NCBI GenBank assembly: GCA_023301785.1
Contig: JALZUF010000186.1
Location: 1 to 6,807, forward strand
DNA from: Alphaproteobacteria bacterium
GTDB taxonomy: Bacteria > Pseudomonadota > Alphaproteobacteria > Micavibrionales > Micavibrionaceae
Direction: 5' to 3'
DNA: 6,807 nucleotides
How positions within the stretch are numbered: position 1 is the stretch's first letter; every line of letters starts with the position of its first letter. The notes beneath the pieces are model-generated. The model saw only the letters and a program-made list of their open reading frames with translations. It did no database searches and was not told the DNA's origin. Shown piece by piece: positions 1 to 5,043 of this stretch. The translations under genes were made by a program, and so were the position numbers.

Positions 1-307
1 CGCCAAACAGTTCGCGGCCTTCTTCCAGAACCTTAGTGGCGTCTTTGCCAAGTTTAACTTGGCTTTTGGACACCTGCTGAATTAGCGTTTCGGCCATGTC
101 CACAACCTCAACCAGATTTAGGTTGCCGGTCGCGGTCATTTGCGTCCATGCTGCCAGCGTTGGGGCCAGCGCCTCACGCACAACGTTTGCATCATTGGAC
201 ACCATGAGGCTGTCCACAATTTGTTGACCGCTTTCCAGAACGGCACGATCATCAATTGCGACACTTGTTGCGCTCGTGTCTACGGTTTCTGTGGACGTGG
301 ACCCCAT
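1..307 (-). CDS. Partial virion-operon protein, unrecognised (N-terminal 102 residues)
   Basis: The gene starts with ATG at 305-307, which overlaps the TGA of the preceding gene (TGATG arrangement), and stays open to the left edge, giving 102 visible codons. The visible part is rich in Ala, Val, Thr and Gln and predicts mostly helix (for example VVREALAPTLAAW at 42-54 and LVEVVDMAETLIQQVSK at 65-81). It shows no signal peptide and no membrane segment so far. I do not recognise a family. As the distal gene of the coat-protein operon it is most likely a structural or membrane-associated virion protein. It may be the N-terminal part of the gene whose C-terminal membrane segment lies at 6745-6807, if the genome is circular; an exact join of the ends is out of frame by one base. 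The coding call is good because of the tight coupling and continuous open frame; the function is unknown. Confidence 0.75.
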   Translation of the reverse strand, partial: MGSTSTETVDTSATSVAIDDRAVLESGQQIVDSLMVSNDANVVREALAPTLAAWTQMTATGNLNLVEVVDMAETLIQQVSKSQVKLGKDATKVLEEGRELFG

Positions 308-702
308 CAGGCAAAAACCCCATGCAGAAGCCCATCAGCATCTACACCATCAAGCGCAACATCGGCCCCGAACATACGCGCCCGAACCTTTAGATCACGC
401 AAAGAATTGATGTGCATCCGCAACGGCTTTCCCATCACCTGTGCGACCCCGAAAAACTGTTTCATCATCATCGCGCCAAACATCGGAACGAATGACTTTG
501 CGAAATATATTGCTACCATGTCGCCTTGATCGACGCCGAAAACAGCATAACCAATAGGCGAACCGTCCGCGCCTTCGACGGTCAGCGATAGCGTGTCTGT
601 GCGGGTGGACATTTCCCCCGCCCCGTCCGCCTCTGTCGGCTCCATCGCTTCCAAAAAGTGATCTGGCAGCGGCGTTTCTGTAATGCGAATTTTGCTGATC
701 AT
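307..702 (-). CDS. Hypothetical 131-aa virion-operon protein
   Basis: The ATG at 700-702 overlaps the stop of the 71-aa gene (ATGA), and the TGA at 307-309 overlaps the next start, so the gene sits in a translationally coupled string. The N-terminal ~30 residues are acidic and Pro-containing (ETPLPDHFLEAMEPTEADG). The middle, residues 36-60, looks like beta strands (TDTLSLTVEG, SPIGYAVFGV). A Met/Phe-rich stretch follows (FVPMFGAMMMKQFFGV, 71-86), then a basic segment (GKPLRMHINSLRDLKVRARMFG). No clear membrane span is visible, although 70-90 is moderately hydrophobic and could associate with a membrane. I do not recognise the family. Its position two genes after the coat protein suggests a minor virion protein, possibly vertex- or membrane-associated; that role is inference only. 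Confidence 0.75.
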   Translation of the reverse strand: MISKIRITETPLPDHFLEAMEPTEADGAGEMSTRTDTLSLTVEGADGSPIGYAVFGVDQGDMVAIYFAKSFVPMFGAMMMKQFFGVAQVMGKPLRMHINSLRDLKVRARMFGADVALDGVDADGLLHGVFA

Positions 703-914
703 TTCTTGATTGCCTCCATGATGAATTTTGCACCGACCGCGACCGCGAGACCGATTGCAACCTGTTGGATAATTTTCTGCGTTCCGGTCAGCGGCTTTGG
801 ACCGAATGACACGTCTCCGAAATTTGTTTCCTGTATCAGTTCGTGCAGGTCTGAACCTGTCGACGACGAAGGGGCGAGTGTCGGGGCGATGTTAAAAGGC
901 GTTGGGGCTGTCAT
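699..914 (-). CDS. Small single-span membrane protein (71 aa), probable virion component
   Basis: The start is ATG at 912-914, only 4 nt after the stop of the 104-aa gene, with a weak GGTGAAG ribosome site; the end overlaps the following gene by 4 nt (ATGA). Residues 1-45 are polar and rich in Pro, Ser and Thr. Residues about 48-66 (IIQQVAIGLAVAVGAKFIM) form one likely membrane helix, followed by a short tail ending in KK. The predicted topology is a long outward or capsid-facing N-terminus with a C-terminal anchor. Short proteins of this kind are typical of membrane-containing tailless phages such as PM2, which carry several in the lipid layer under the shell. No family is recognised, and the specific role is not known. 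Confidence 0.75.
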   Translation of the reverse strand: MTAPTPFNIAPTLAPSSSTGSDLHELIQETNFGDVSFGPKPLTGTQKIIQQVAIGLAVAVGAKFIMEAIKK

Positions 915-918
915 GTCT

Positions 919-1233
919 TCACCGCATCAAAAAAATTAGGGCCACGGCAACCGCCGCGCCAGCATAGTAAAGCTGCAAGTTGTCGCCGCGCTCTACCTTG
1001 AACCGTTCCAGAAAATCGGCCGTTTCGCGTTCATCACGCGCCGCCCTTAATTCATCCAGCGCCGTTGCGCCCCGCGCATAGCTTTCCGTAGCATCCGCGC
1101 CTTGGTCCACTACGTTGCCGATACTGCCAACGGTAGACGCCAGCCCATCAAGAAACCCGATTGCCCCGTCGAACCCACTGCGGCTGTCGAGGTAGTCACC
1201 CGTTTGTGTCGTTGGTCCTGCTACAAAATCCAT
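919..1233 (-). CDS. C-terminally anchored membrane protein (104 aa), probable virion component
   Basis: The ATG at 1231-1233 is preceded by GAAAGGG at a normal distance. Residues 1-30 are Gly/Asp rich. Residues 30-83 are mostly helical and charged, with a likely coiled stretch (LDELRAARDERETADFLERFKVERGD, about 59-84). Residues 88-103 (the LYYAGAAVAVALIFLM segment) form a terminal membrane helix ending in a single Arg. This tail-anchor layout suggests that the helical domain bridges the internal membrane and the capsid shell, as small minor proteins do in PRD1/PM2-type virions; this is inference from architecture and position directly after the coat gene. It is separated from the coat gene by 68 nt that contain a GC-rich hairpin, so its expression may be lower than that of the coat protein. 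No family is recognised. Confidence 0.8.
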   Translation of the reverse strand: MDFVAGPTTQTGDYLDSRSGFDGAIGFLDGLASTVGSIGNVVDQGADATESYARGATALDELRAARDERETADFLERFKVERGDNLQLYYAGAAVAVALIFLMR

Positions 1234-1260
1234 TTCCGGCCCTTTCGTGTAATTTGTGGA

Positions 1261-1282
1261 CGCGGGCAGATTGCCGCCCGCG
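1261..1282 (-). other. GC-rich intercistronic hairpin after the coat gene
   Basis: A perfect 7-bp inverted repeat (CGCGGGC / GCCCGCG) with an 8-nt loop lies in the 68-nt gap between the coat gene and the 104-aa gene. There is no T-run after it on the minus strand, so it is not a classical intrinsic terminator. It could stabilise the upstream coat mRNA or attenuate read-through, which would give more coat than minor protein. Confidence 0.5.
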
Positions 1283-1301
1283 CCTGTTTCAACTCGCCAG
1301 A

Positions 1302-2306
1302 TCAGCGAATTTTTTCGTAGAGGTCCGCATTGGTCACAACAAATTCAACCGGCGTTGTTGCGGCGGTGCAGGTAACTTCCAGCTTGAAACGCGCCCCACG
1401 ATTTCGCTCTGACTTGCGGTCAAGGCCAGCCACGGAACGCGGGTCGCGCTCTGCGTGAATGTCCAGCAACCAATTGCCATTTAGTTCTTCGGGGTTTTTG
1501 CCATTCGAGATCAAAAAGCCCTCGTATGCCGCACGGTCCATATCGTAGAGAACGTCGCCGTCAATTTCCAACATGACGCGACTAATGCCTTCCGCAACGA
1601 TCATCAGTTCGCAAAGATCGTCACCAACTGGCAAGTCGTAGTAGGTGTGTGTACCAGTGCCTACGAATGTCGTGTTTAGACGCTCGTTTCCGAATGTGAA
1701 GCCAATCGGTTTCACGCGGTCAACCGTGTAGGGCATGACCACCAATTCCATGGTGTCTTCGTCAAACGCTTCTTTCAGTTCCGCCTCAAAGGCCAGCGAC
1801 CGCAATCCCTTTGTGCCAAGCGAGAAAGCATCTGTCAGCGTCGGGCTTTGGTAAGTAAATTCGCCCGGAAAGGCGAAGCCTGCGTAGACCGGCCCAAAGC
1901 TGATACCTTTGAAGTTGTTGCGCATGTTCAATTCGGACTGTGTACGCCACTGCAACCGCTTTCCGTTCGGCACAATTTGAACAGTCTTCAGGTAATCATG
2001 AAGGCTTTGAACGCGAATGTAGTGGATGCCGTCATACTCGATAGTTTGACCGGCGATTTCTGCGTCAACCTTGATTGCCCAAGTGATCGCCCGATAGGTG
2101 GCGTCGCCAACCTCAAGGTTGAACGTCGCGAAGCCCGAACGGTTGCCGCGTGTTGCGTCCACATAATCGGGGTCCAGACGTGTAAGCCCAGTTAAGCGTA
2201 GGTCTTTGGCATCTGCAATTTTTGGGCGAGCGGTGCGGATGTTGCTGCTGCGACCCGCTCGCCGCGTGTTTTTTGTGGCTGTCGCCGCCGTTGTCGCTGT
2301 GGACAT
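1302..2306 (-). CDS. Double jelly-roll major capsid protein (P2-type coat protein)
   Basis: This 334-aa protein should form the trimeric pseudo-hexagonal capsomers of a tailless icosahedral virion. The start at ATG 2304-2306 has a strong ribosome site (AAGGAG, 7-nt spacer), as expected for the most abundant virion protein. Residues 1-35 form a basic, disordered arm (RRAGRSSNIRTARPK), plausible for membrane or DNA contact. Residues about 60-180 match my memory of the P2 coat N-terminal jelly roll: a strand with the dipeptide-rich DGIHYIRVQSLHDYL segment, then DAFSLGTKGLRSLAFEAEL at 159-177, which corresponds to the family's A-GT-D-SL-E pattern. Residues 241-312 match the C-terminal jelly-roll signature: hydrophobic strand then IDG (248-250), an Ala/Tyr helix (RAAYEGFLISNGKNP), and a Leu-Asp strand ending in a basic segment (GLDRKSERNRGARFKLEVT). 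PM2 P2 is 269 aa, so this one is longer, partly through the N-terminal arm. No structure or profile search was possible here. Confidence 0.85.
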   Translation of the reverse strand: MSTATTAATATKNTRRAGRSSNIRTARPKIADAKDLRLTGLTRLDPDYVDATRGNRSGFATFNLEVGDATYRAITWAIKVDAEIAGQTIEYDGIHYIRVQSLHDYLKTVQIVPNGKRLQWRTQSELNMRNNFKGISFGPVYAGFAFPGEFTYQSPTLTDAFSLGTKGLRSLAFEAELKEAFDEDTMELVVMPYTVDRVKPIGFTFGNERLNTTFVGTGTHTYYDLPVGDDLCELMIVAEGISRVMLEIDGDVLYDMDRAAYEGFLISNGKNPEELNGNWLLDIHAERDPRSVAGLDRKSERNRGARFKLEVTCTAATTPVEFVVTNADLYEKIR

Positions 2307-2310
2307 TTTT

Positions 2311-2320
2311 TCTACTCCTT
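2311..2320 (-). promoter_or_regulatory. Strong Shine-Dalgarno of the coat gene
   Basis: The minus-strand AAGGAG lies 7 nt before the coat ATG. It is the best ribosome site in the window and fixes the start of the coat gene. Confidence 0.7.
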
Positions 2321-2350
2321 AGCAGTTGTTTTTGTGGATTGCGCGGCGGC

Positions 2351-2449
2351 TTATTTAAGCAGATCGCCTACGGGCGTCTTGTTCATCGCGACTTCGACCA
2401 GCACCACGCCAAGCGCTGCATAGATCATCATTTTCATTGGCATTTTCAT
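2351..2449 (-). CDS. 32-aa membrane peptide, first gene of the virion operon
   Basis: A short frame runs from ATG (2447-2449) to TAA (2351-2353), with a good ribosome site AAGGAAA at 2456-2462 on the minus strand. The product begins with a Met/Lys-rich head (MKMPMKMM), has one hydrophobic helix (IYAALGVVLVEVAM, residues 9-22) and ends NKTPVGDLLK. It lies directly downstream of the duplicated operator/leader and 44 nt ahead of the coat gene. A peptide of this kind could be a virion membrane protein; membrane phages often encode some this short. Support comes from the ribosome site, the position and the membrane segment; there is no recognised family. Its TPVG motif recurs in the partial membrane protein at the right edge. 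Confidence 0.6.
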   Translation of the reverse strand: MKMPMKMMIYAALGVVLVEVAMNKTPVGDLLK

Positions 2450-2455
2450 GGGTCG

Positions 2456-2510
2456 TTTCCTTCGTTTGGTTGTAAAATTTATGACAAAATCGTCTCGCAA
2501 GCATTGTCGC
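2456..2510 (-). promoter_or_regulatory. Operator-leader copy A, facing the virion operon
   Basis: Read on the minus strand, this stretch holds the 13-mer GCGACAATGCTTG (2498-2510), then TTTACAACC (2468-2476), AAACG and the ribosome site AAGGAAA (2456-2462). The same elements in the same order occur on the plus strand at 2563-2626. The 13-mer is followed at once by TTGCGA, a possible -35 box; a matching -10 box at normal spacing is not clear (CATAAA at 2478-2483 is too close). Confidence 0.55.
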
Positions 2511-2562
2511 CACGGTTGATTGCTGTAAATCGCAAATAATCCCTATTTATATGGAAAAATAC

Positions 2563-2626
2563 GCGACAATGCTTGATACGAAAAGACGTAACTGTTAAGT
2601 TATTTACAACCTAAACGGCAAGGAAA
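2563..2626 (+). promoter_or_regulatory. Operator-promoter-leader copy B, facing the regulator/packaging operon
   Basis: The 13-mer GCGACAATGCTTG (2563-2575) overlaps a likely -35 box, TTGATA (2573-2578). This is followed after 17 nt by a possible -10 box, TAAGTT (2596-2601), then TTTACAACC (2603-2611), AAACG and AAGGAAA (2620-2626). A protein bound to the 13-mer would cover the -35 box, so repression is the simplest model. The HTH protein encoded just downstream is the obvious candidate to bind here. Confidence 0.55.
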
Positions 2627-2636
2627 TTGGTTTAAA

Positions 2637-3089
2637 ATGGCTGAAATTGGCATGTTACGAATTGCCCGTAATGAGGGCGGTTTTTCGTGGAAAACAATTG
2701 CGGGAAATGCAGGTGTTACCTATGACACCCTGCTGCTGTGGCGTCGCGGTAATCACATTGTCCCAGAACACAAATGGAAAGCACTGGGCCGCGCGCTTGG
2801 CGTTGCTCCCGAAAAATTTGACCGAGAATTGTATCTAAATCAGTTCGCAGACCTCAAAAATAGCGCCGTACAGGGCGATAATGCGCAACAGGCACCCAAT
2901 CCCGCCAAAGCGCCAGCAAGCCCACCAGAGCGGCCAAAAACAGCACCTATCGCAGTACTGCAATCGTCTGACGGGTGGTTTGATGATGCAGGGCCAGCGC
3001 CCACACTCGAACCCAATCCCAACACAATCACCGAACCAACAGGCGGTTTCTGGTCTACCCTTTTTGCAGAGGAAACCGGCAATGAATGA
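2637..3089 (+). CDS. HTH transcriptional regulator with Pro-rich tail
   Basis: This 150-aa protein has an N-terminal helix-turn-helix of the XRE/Cro-like kind at about 17-57: SWKTIAGNAGVTYDTLLLW supplies the two helices, followed by RRGNHIVPEHKWKALGRALGV. The C-terminal half (about 84-135) is low in complexity and rich in Pro, Ala and Asn, and looks disordered. It ends with an aromatic/acidic segment (GGFWSTLFAEETGNE), which could contact another protein. It is the first gene of the plus-strand operon and faces the virion operon across the duplicated operator, so it is a good candidate for a phage switch or late-gene regulator. The SD-like AAGGAA sits rather far (about 12 nt) from the ATG. 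The last codons overlap the next gene (ATG at 3082, TGA at 3087-3089). The DNA-binding call is fair; the target is inferred from position only. Confidence 0.75.
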   Translation: MAEIGMLRIARNEGGFSWKTIAGNAGVTYDTLLLWRRGNHIVPEHKWKALGRALGVAPEKFDRELYLNQFADLKNSAVQGDNAQQAPNPAKAPASPPERPKTAPIAVLQSSDGWFDDAGPAPTLEPNPNTITEPTGGFWSTLFAEETGNE

Positions 3090-3546
3090 CCAGCTCGAAG
3101 GCTACATGGCGACGGTCCCGAGCAGTGGCGAACCGCACGAAATTCCGATGGATTTGCTCGCGGTTACTGTGGTGGAATTTAAGCACAGGCCAACCGAAAA
3201 CAGCGACATTCTGGCCCCTGTTGTCGAGGTCATAGCGCTAGGCGACTTTTCGGCCCAATGGGGCATGATGCACGATATGATGGGCGGTATGGTTCAAATG
3301 CGGACAGGCCACCCCTGCCCCCTTGGCGATCAGGCGCGATCTGAGGGCGGCAAGATTGCTTGTGAGGCAGCATATGCGCTCATTGAGAGCAGTCCCGTGC
3401 TTTCCAAGCTGATACTTTCGCCAAATTCCAGCTTTTTCGGCCAACTTACGGCGGTCGGGATGCACGGATTTACGTGCATCCAAGTCGTCAAGGCTAGCAG
3501 GAACGGCGAAACAGCCGTCCACGAATTTGAGGGGGACGCGGCATGA
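3082..3546 (+). CDS. Hypothetical 154-aa protein between regulator and packaging ATPase
   Basis: The best start is ATG at 3082, inside the end of the regulator gene, with GAGGAAA upstream at good spacing; an upstream extension of the open frame would lie fully within the regulator gene and is not favoured. The product begins MNDQLEGYMATVPSSGEP and has two likely strands (DLLAVTVVEFKH, APVVEVIALGDF). It then has a Met-rich stretch (MMHDMMGGMVQM, about 63-74), a helical segment (GGKIACEAAYALIESSPVLSKL) and an amphipathic C-terminus. There is no signal peptide or convincing membrane helix. The stop overlaps the ATPase start (ATGA), so the two are translationally coupled. I do not recognise the family. 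The coupling suggests a partner in packaging or capsid assembly, but an early regulatory role is equally possible. Confidence 0.75.
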   Translation: MNDQLEGYMATVPSSGEPHEIPMDLLAVTVVEFKHRPTENSDILAPVVEVIALGDFSAQWGMMHDMMGGMVQMRTGHPCPLGDQARSEGGKIACEAAYALIESSPVLSKLILSPNSSFFGQLTAVGMHGFTCIQVVKASRNGETAVHEFEGDAA

Positions 3547-4097
3547 GTGAAACAATCAACACAACGGGCGTTACATGCATTTGGGGCGGTCGCAATTCCG
3601 GTAAAACGACACTGGCGAAAAGGCTGATAATGCCGCAAGTCAAGGGCCAGCGGATCGTTGTTATTGATCCACTGGCGAACCCCGACGAAGGCCACGCGAC
3701 GGCGCAATCATTTGCCCAATCGTTATATGCCGGTGAACGCCTTTTGACCTTGTGCAACGGCAACGCATCGGAAGCGATACCCGCAATCTATGCCGCGTGG
3801 GCGCACTCGTCGAAAGACAACCCGATTTACATCATTTGCGACGAAGCCCCCGCCTACATGAAAACGGACACGCCGCACCTAAACCGCATCATGTTTCAGG
3901 GGCGGCACCGCGCCTTTGGAATGGCGATCCTTGGCCAAAAGCCTACGGCGGTATCGGCAAACATTCGGTCACAAGCTGAGTTAACTTTTTGGATGCGCCT
4001 GACCGACTTTAACGATGTGGACACCGCGTCGAAAATGATTGGCCCACGCGCCAAAGAATTGGCCGGATTTAGTGCCGGTCAATACATCTCCCACTGA
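3543..4097 (+). CDS. Genome-packaging ATPase of the FtsK/HerA (P9/A32-like) group
   Basis: This 184-aa protein should power DNA translocation into the preformed capsid at a special vertex, as P9 does in PRD1. Walker A is GGRNSGKT at 15-22 (Lys21) and Walker B is IYIICDEA at 95-102 (Asp100, Glu101). A third conserved block, GMAILGQKPTAVSANIRSQA at 126-145, matches the Gln/Asn sensor and P9-specific region of these ATPases. At 184 aa it is shorter than PRD1 P9 (about 227 aa), mainly at the C-terminus. The start is coupled to the preceding gene (ATGA at 3543-3546). The pairing of this ATPase with a DJR coat gene is diagnostic of the PRD1/PM2-type virus lineage. Chromosomal FtsK/HerA proteins are much larger, so a cellular role is unlikely. 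Confidence 0.88.
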   Translation: MSETINTTGVTCIWGGRNSGKTTLAKRLIMPQVKGQRIVVIDPLANPDEGHATAQSFAQSLYAGERLLTLCNGNASEAIPAIYAAWAHSSKDNPIYIICDEAPAYMKTDTPHLNRIMFQGRHRAFGMAILGQKPTAVSANIRSQAELTFWMRLTDFNDVDTASKMIGPRAKELAGFSAGQYISH

Positions 4098-4107
4098 AAG
4101 GAAAACG

Positions 4108-4560
4108 ATGAAACGTACCATTTTAAAGACTGATAACTATCCAGATTGCCCCTATACTGGCAAGGTTTTTGCATCGCCTGACAGTGTGCCGATGGACTAT
4201 TGGTTATGGGGTAACTTCACCCCTGACGAATTGAAGTCAAAAGGTGACGGCAAAGTAATGATCGACACGAAGTCTATGGATGCCTTGCAAGCCTTGCGCG
4301 ACAACTGGGGCCAGCCGTTGCACCTAACATCTGCTTTTCGCAGCGCGGCGCATAATCGCCGCGTTGGCGGTGTGCGGAATAGTATGCACGTTCTGGCCCG
4401 AGCATATGACATCAACGTAAGCGGCTGGACACAGACAGAACGTCGGACATTCGAGCGCATGGCCATTGCATGTGGCTTCACAGGCTTCGGGTTCTATAAA
4501 AACCAGCAGTTTATTCATATCGACACTGGACGCCGCCGCGAATGGGGCCAGCGTTGGTAA
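4108..4560 (+). CDS. M15-family zinc peptidase (probable endolysin)
   Basis: This 150-aa protein resembles the short Peptidase M15 / D-Ala-D-Ala carboxypeptidase-like domains used by phages to cut peptide bridges in peptidoglycan. Visible family blocks are LTSAFRSAAHN (73-83), VGGVRNSMHVLARAYDI (86-102) and FIHIDTGRRREW (135-146). The predicted zinc ligands are His94, Asp101 and His137, with Asp139 in the HxD motif. The usual Gly of the SxHxxGxAxD motif is Ala97 here, a mild departure. No signal peptide is present, so export would need a holin or release from the virion. The ribosome site AAAGGAA lies just before the ATG, 10 nt after the ATPase stop. It is the last gene of the plus-strand operon and is followed by a terminator. 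It could instead be a virion-bound entry enzyme. Confidence 0.87.
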   Translation: MKRTILKTDNYPDCPYTGKVFASPDSVPMDYWLWGNFTPDELKSKGDGKVMIDTKSMDALQALRDNWGQPLHLTSAFRSAAHNRRVGGVRNSMHVLARAYDINVSGWTQTERRTFERMAIACGFTGFGFYKNQQFIHIDTGRRREWGQRW

Positions 4561-4570
4561 AAGTTGCCTC

Positions 4571-4594
4571 GCAGGGGCTTCCCCCCTCCCCTGC
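4571..4594 (+). other. Hairpin just after the peptidase gene
   Basis: A perfect 7-bp stem (GCAGGGG / CCCCTGC) with a 10-nt C-rich loop begins 10 nt after the stop codon. It has no T-run. It may protect the mRNA 3' end or assist the terminator that follows. Confidence 0.4.
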
Positions 4595-4602
4595 CCCACT
4601 CA

Positions 4603-4634
4603 ACCCCCGGTGTTAATTCATCGGGGGTATTTTT
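4603..4634 (+). terminator. Rho-independent terminator of the packaging/lysis operon
   Basis: A 7-bp stem (ACCCCCG at 4603-4609 with CGGGGGT at 4622-4628) and a 12-nt loop are followed by a short T-run (4630-4634). It lies 43 nt beyond the peptidase stop codon and closes the plus-strand operon before the convergent minus-strand operon. Confidence 0.75.
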
Positions 4635-4688
4635 GTGGATTCACCGTCTGTTCGCCTACCGTTCCCGATCTGTTAATTACTGAAGCAG

Positions 4689-4733
4689 TTTCACTTTTGC
4701 AATTTAGACCAGGGCATACTTGCAAAAGTGAAA
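4689..4733. repeat. Perfect 14-bp inverted repeat with 17-nt spacer
   Basis: TTTCACTTTTGCAA (4689-4702) is repeated exactly in reverse complement at 4720-4733. The 7-mer TTAGACC also appears twice in direct orientation 30 bp apart (4704-4710 and 4734-4740), one copy in the spacer and one just outside. The site lies between two convergent operons. It has no T-run, so a simple terminator is unlikely; a protein-binding, recombination/resolution or replication site fits better. Confidence 0.6.
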
Positions 4734-4750
4734 TTAGACCGAGGTGAATT

Positions 4751-4969
4751 TCAGGACCTCCACGCCTTCGTGTATCCTTGACGCACACCCTTTTCGATTA
4801 GAGCCGATCTGTTCGCCCTGATATACCGGGACAGCCAAGCAGGTGTTACGCCCAATTCGCTCGCGGCAACAAAGTTGTAGTTCCAGCCGTTCTTTTTGAG
4901 CGCATTAGCGACCGTCTTCAAAATATCCTGTTCGGCGTTCTTCTTAATCTCGTCAATCGTTTTACTCAT
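4751..4969 (-). CDS. Fis-like small HTH DNA-binding protein
   Basis: With the ATG start at 4967-4969 the product is 72 aa. The ribosome site AAAGGAA lies 6 nt upstream, which favours this start. An in-frame GTG at 5048-5050 would add 27 residues rich in charged and Leu residues (LRIWALKREVADLKATLQ), a possible short coiled coil. That GTG overlaps the Rep stop codon and has GGAG nearby, so both starts may be used. Residues about 25-60 (ALKKNGWNYNFVAASELG, then VTPAWLSRYIRAN) match the Fis-type HTH: a helix, an Ala-Ala-x-x-Leu-Gly turn and a recognition helix. The tail is basic (KGVRQGYTKAW). It is the last gene of the replication operon and could be a nucleoid-like helper at the origin or a regulator. 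The HTH call is fair; the exact family is unproven. Confidence 0.72.
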   Translation of the reverse strand: MSKTIDEIKKNAEQDILKTVANALKKNGWNYNFVAASELGVTPAWLSRYIRANRSALIEKGVRQGYTKAWRS

Positions 4970-5043
4970 AATTCGTTCCTTTCTGTCTTTCGTTTGCAGC
5001 GTTGCTTTCAAATCCGCAACCTCGCGCTTGAGCGCCCAAATTC

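Noticed and set aside
140..529. 129-aa plus-strand frame opposite the virion operon
   Set aside because: It runs antisense to two well-supported coupled genes and its composition (many Cys, Arg, Pro) looks like a shadow frame.
2881..3081. N-terminal extension of the 154-aa protein
   Set aside because: It lies wholly within the regulator gene; the ATG at 3082 has a better ribosome site and the usual short overlap.
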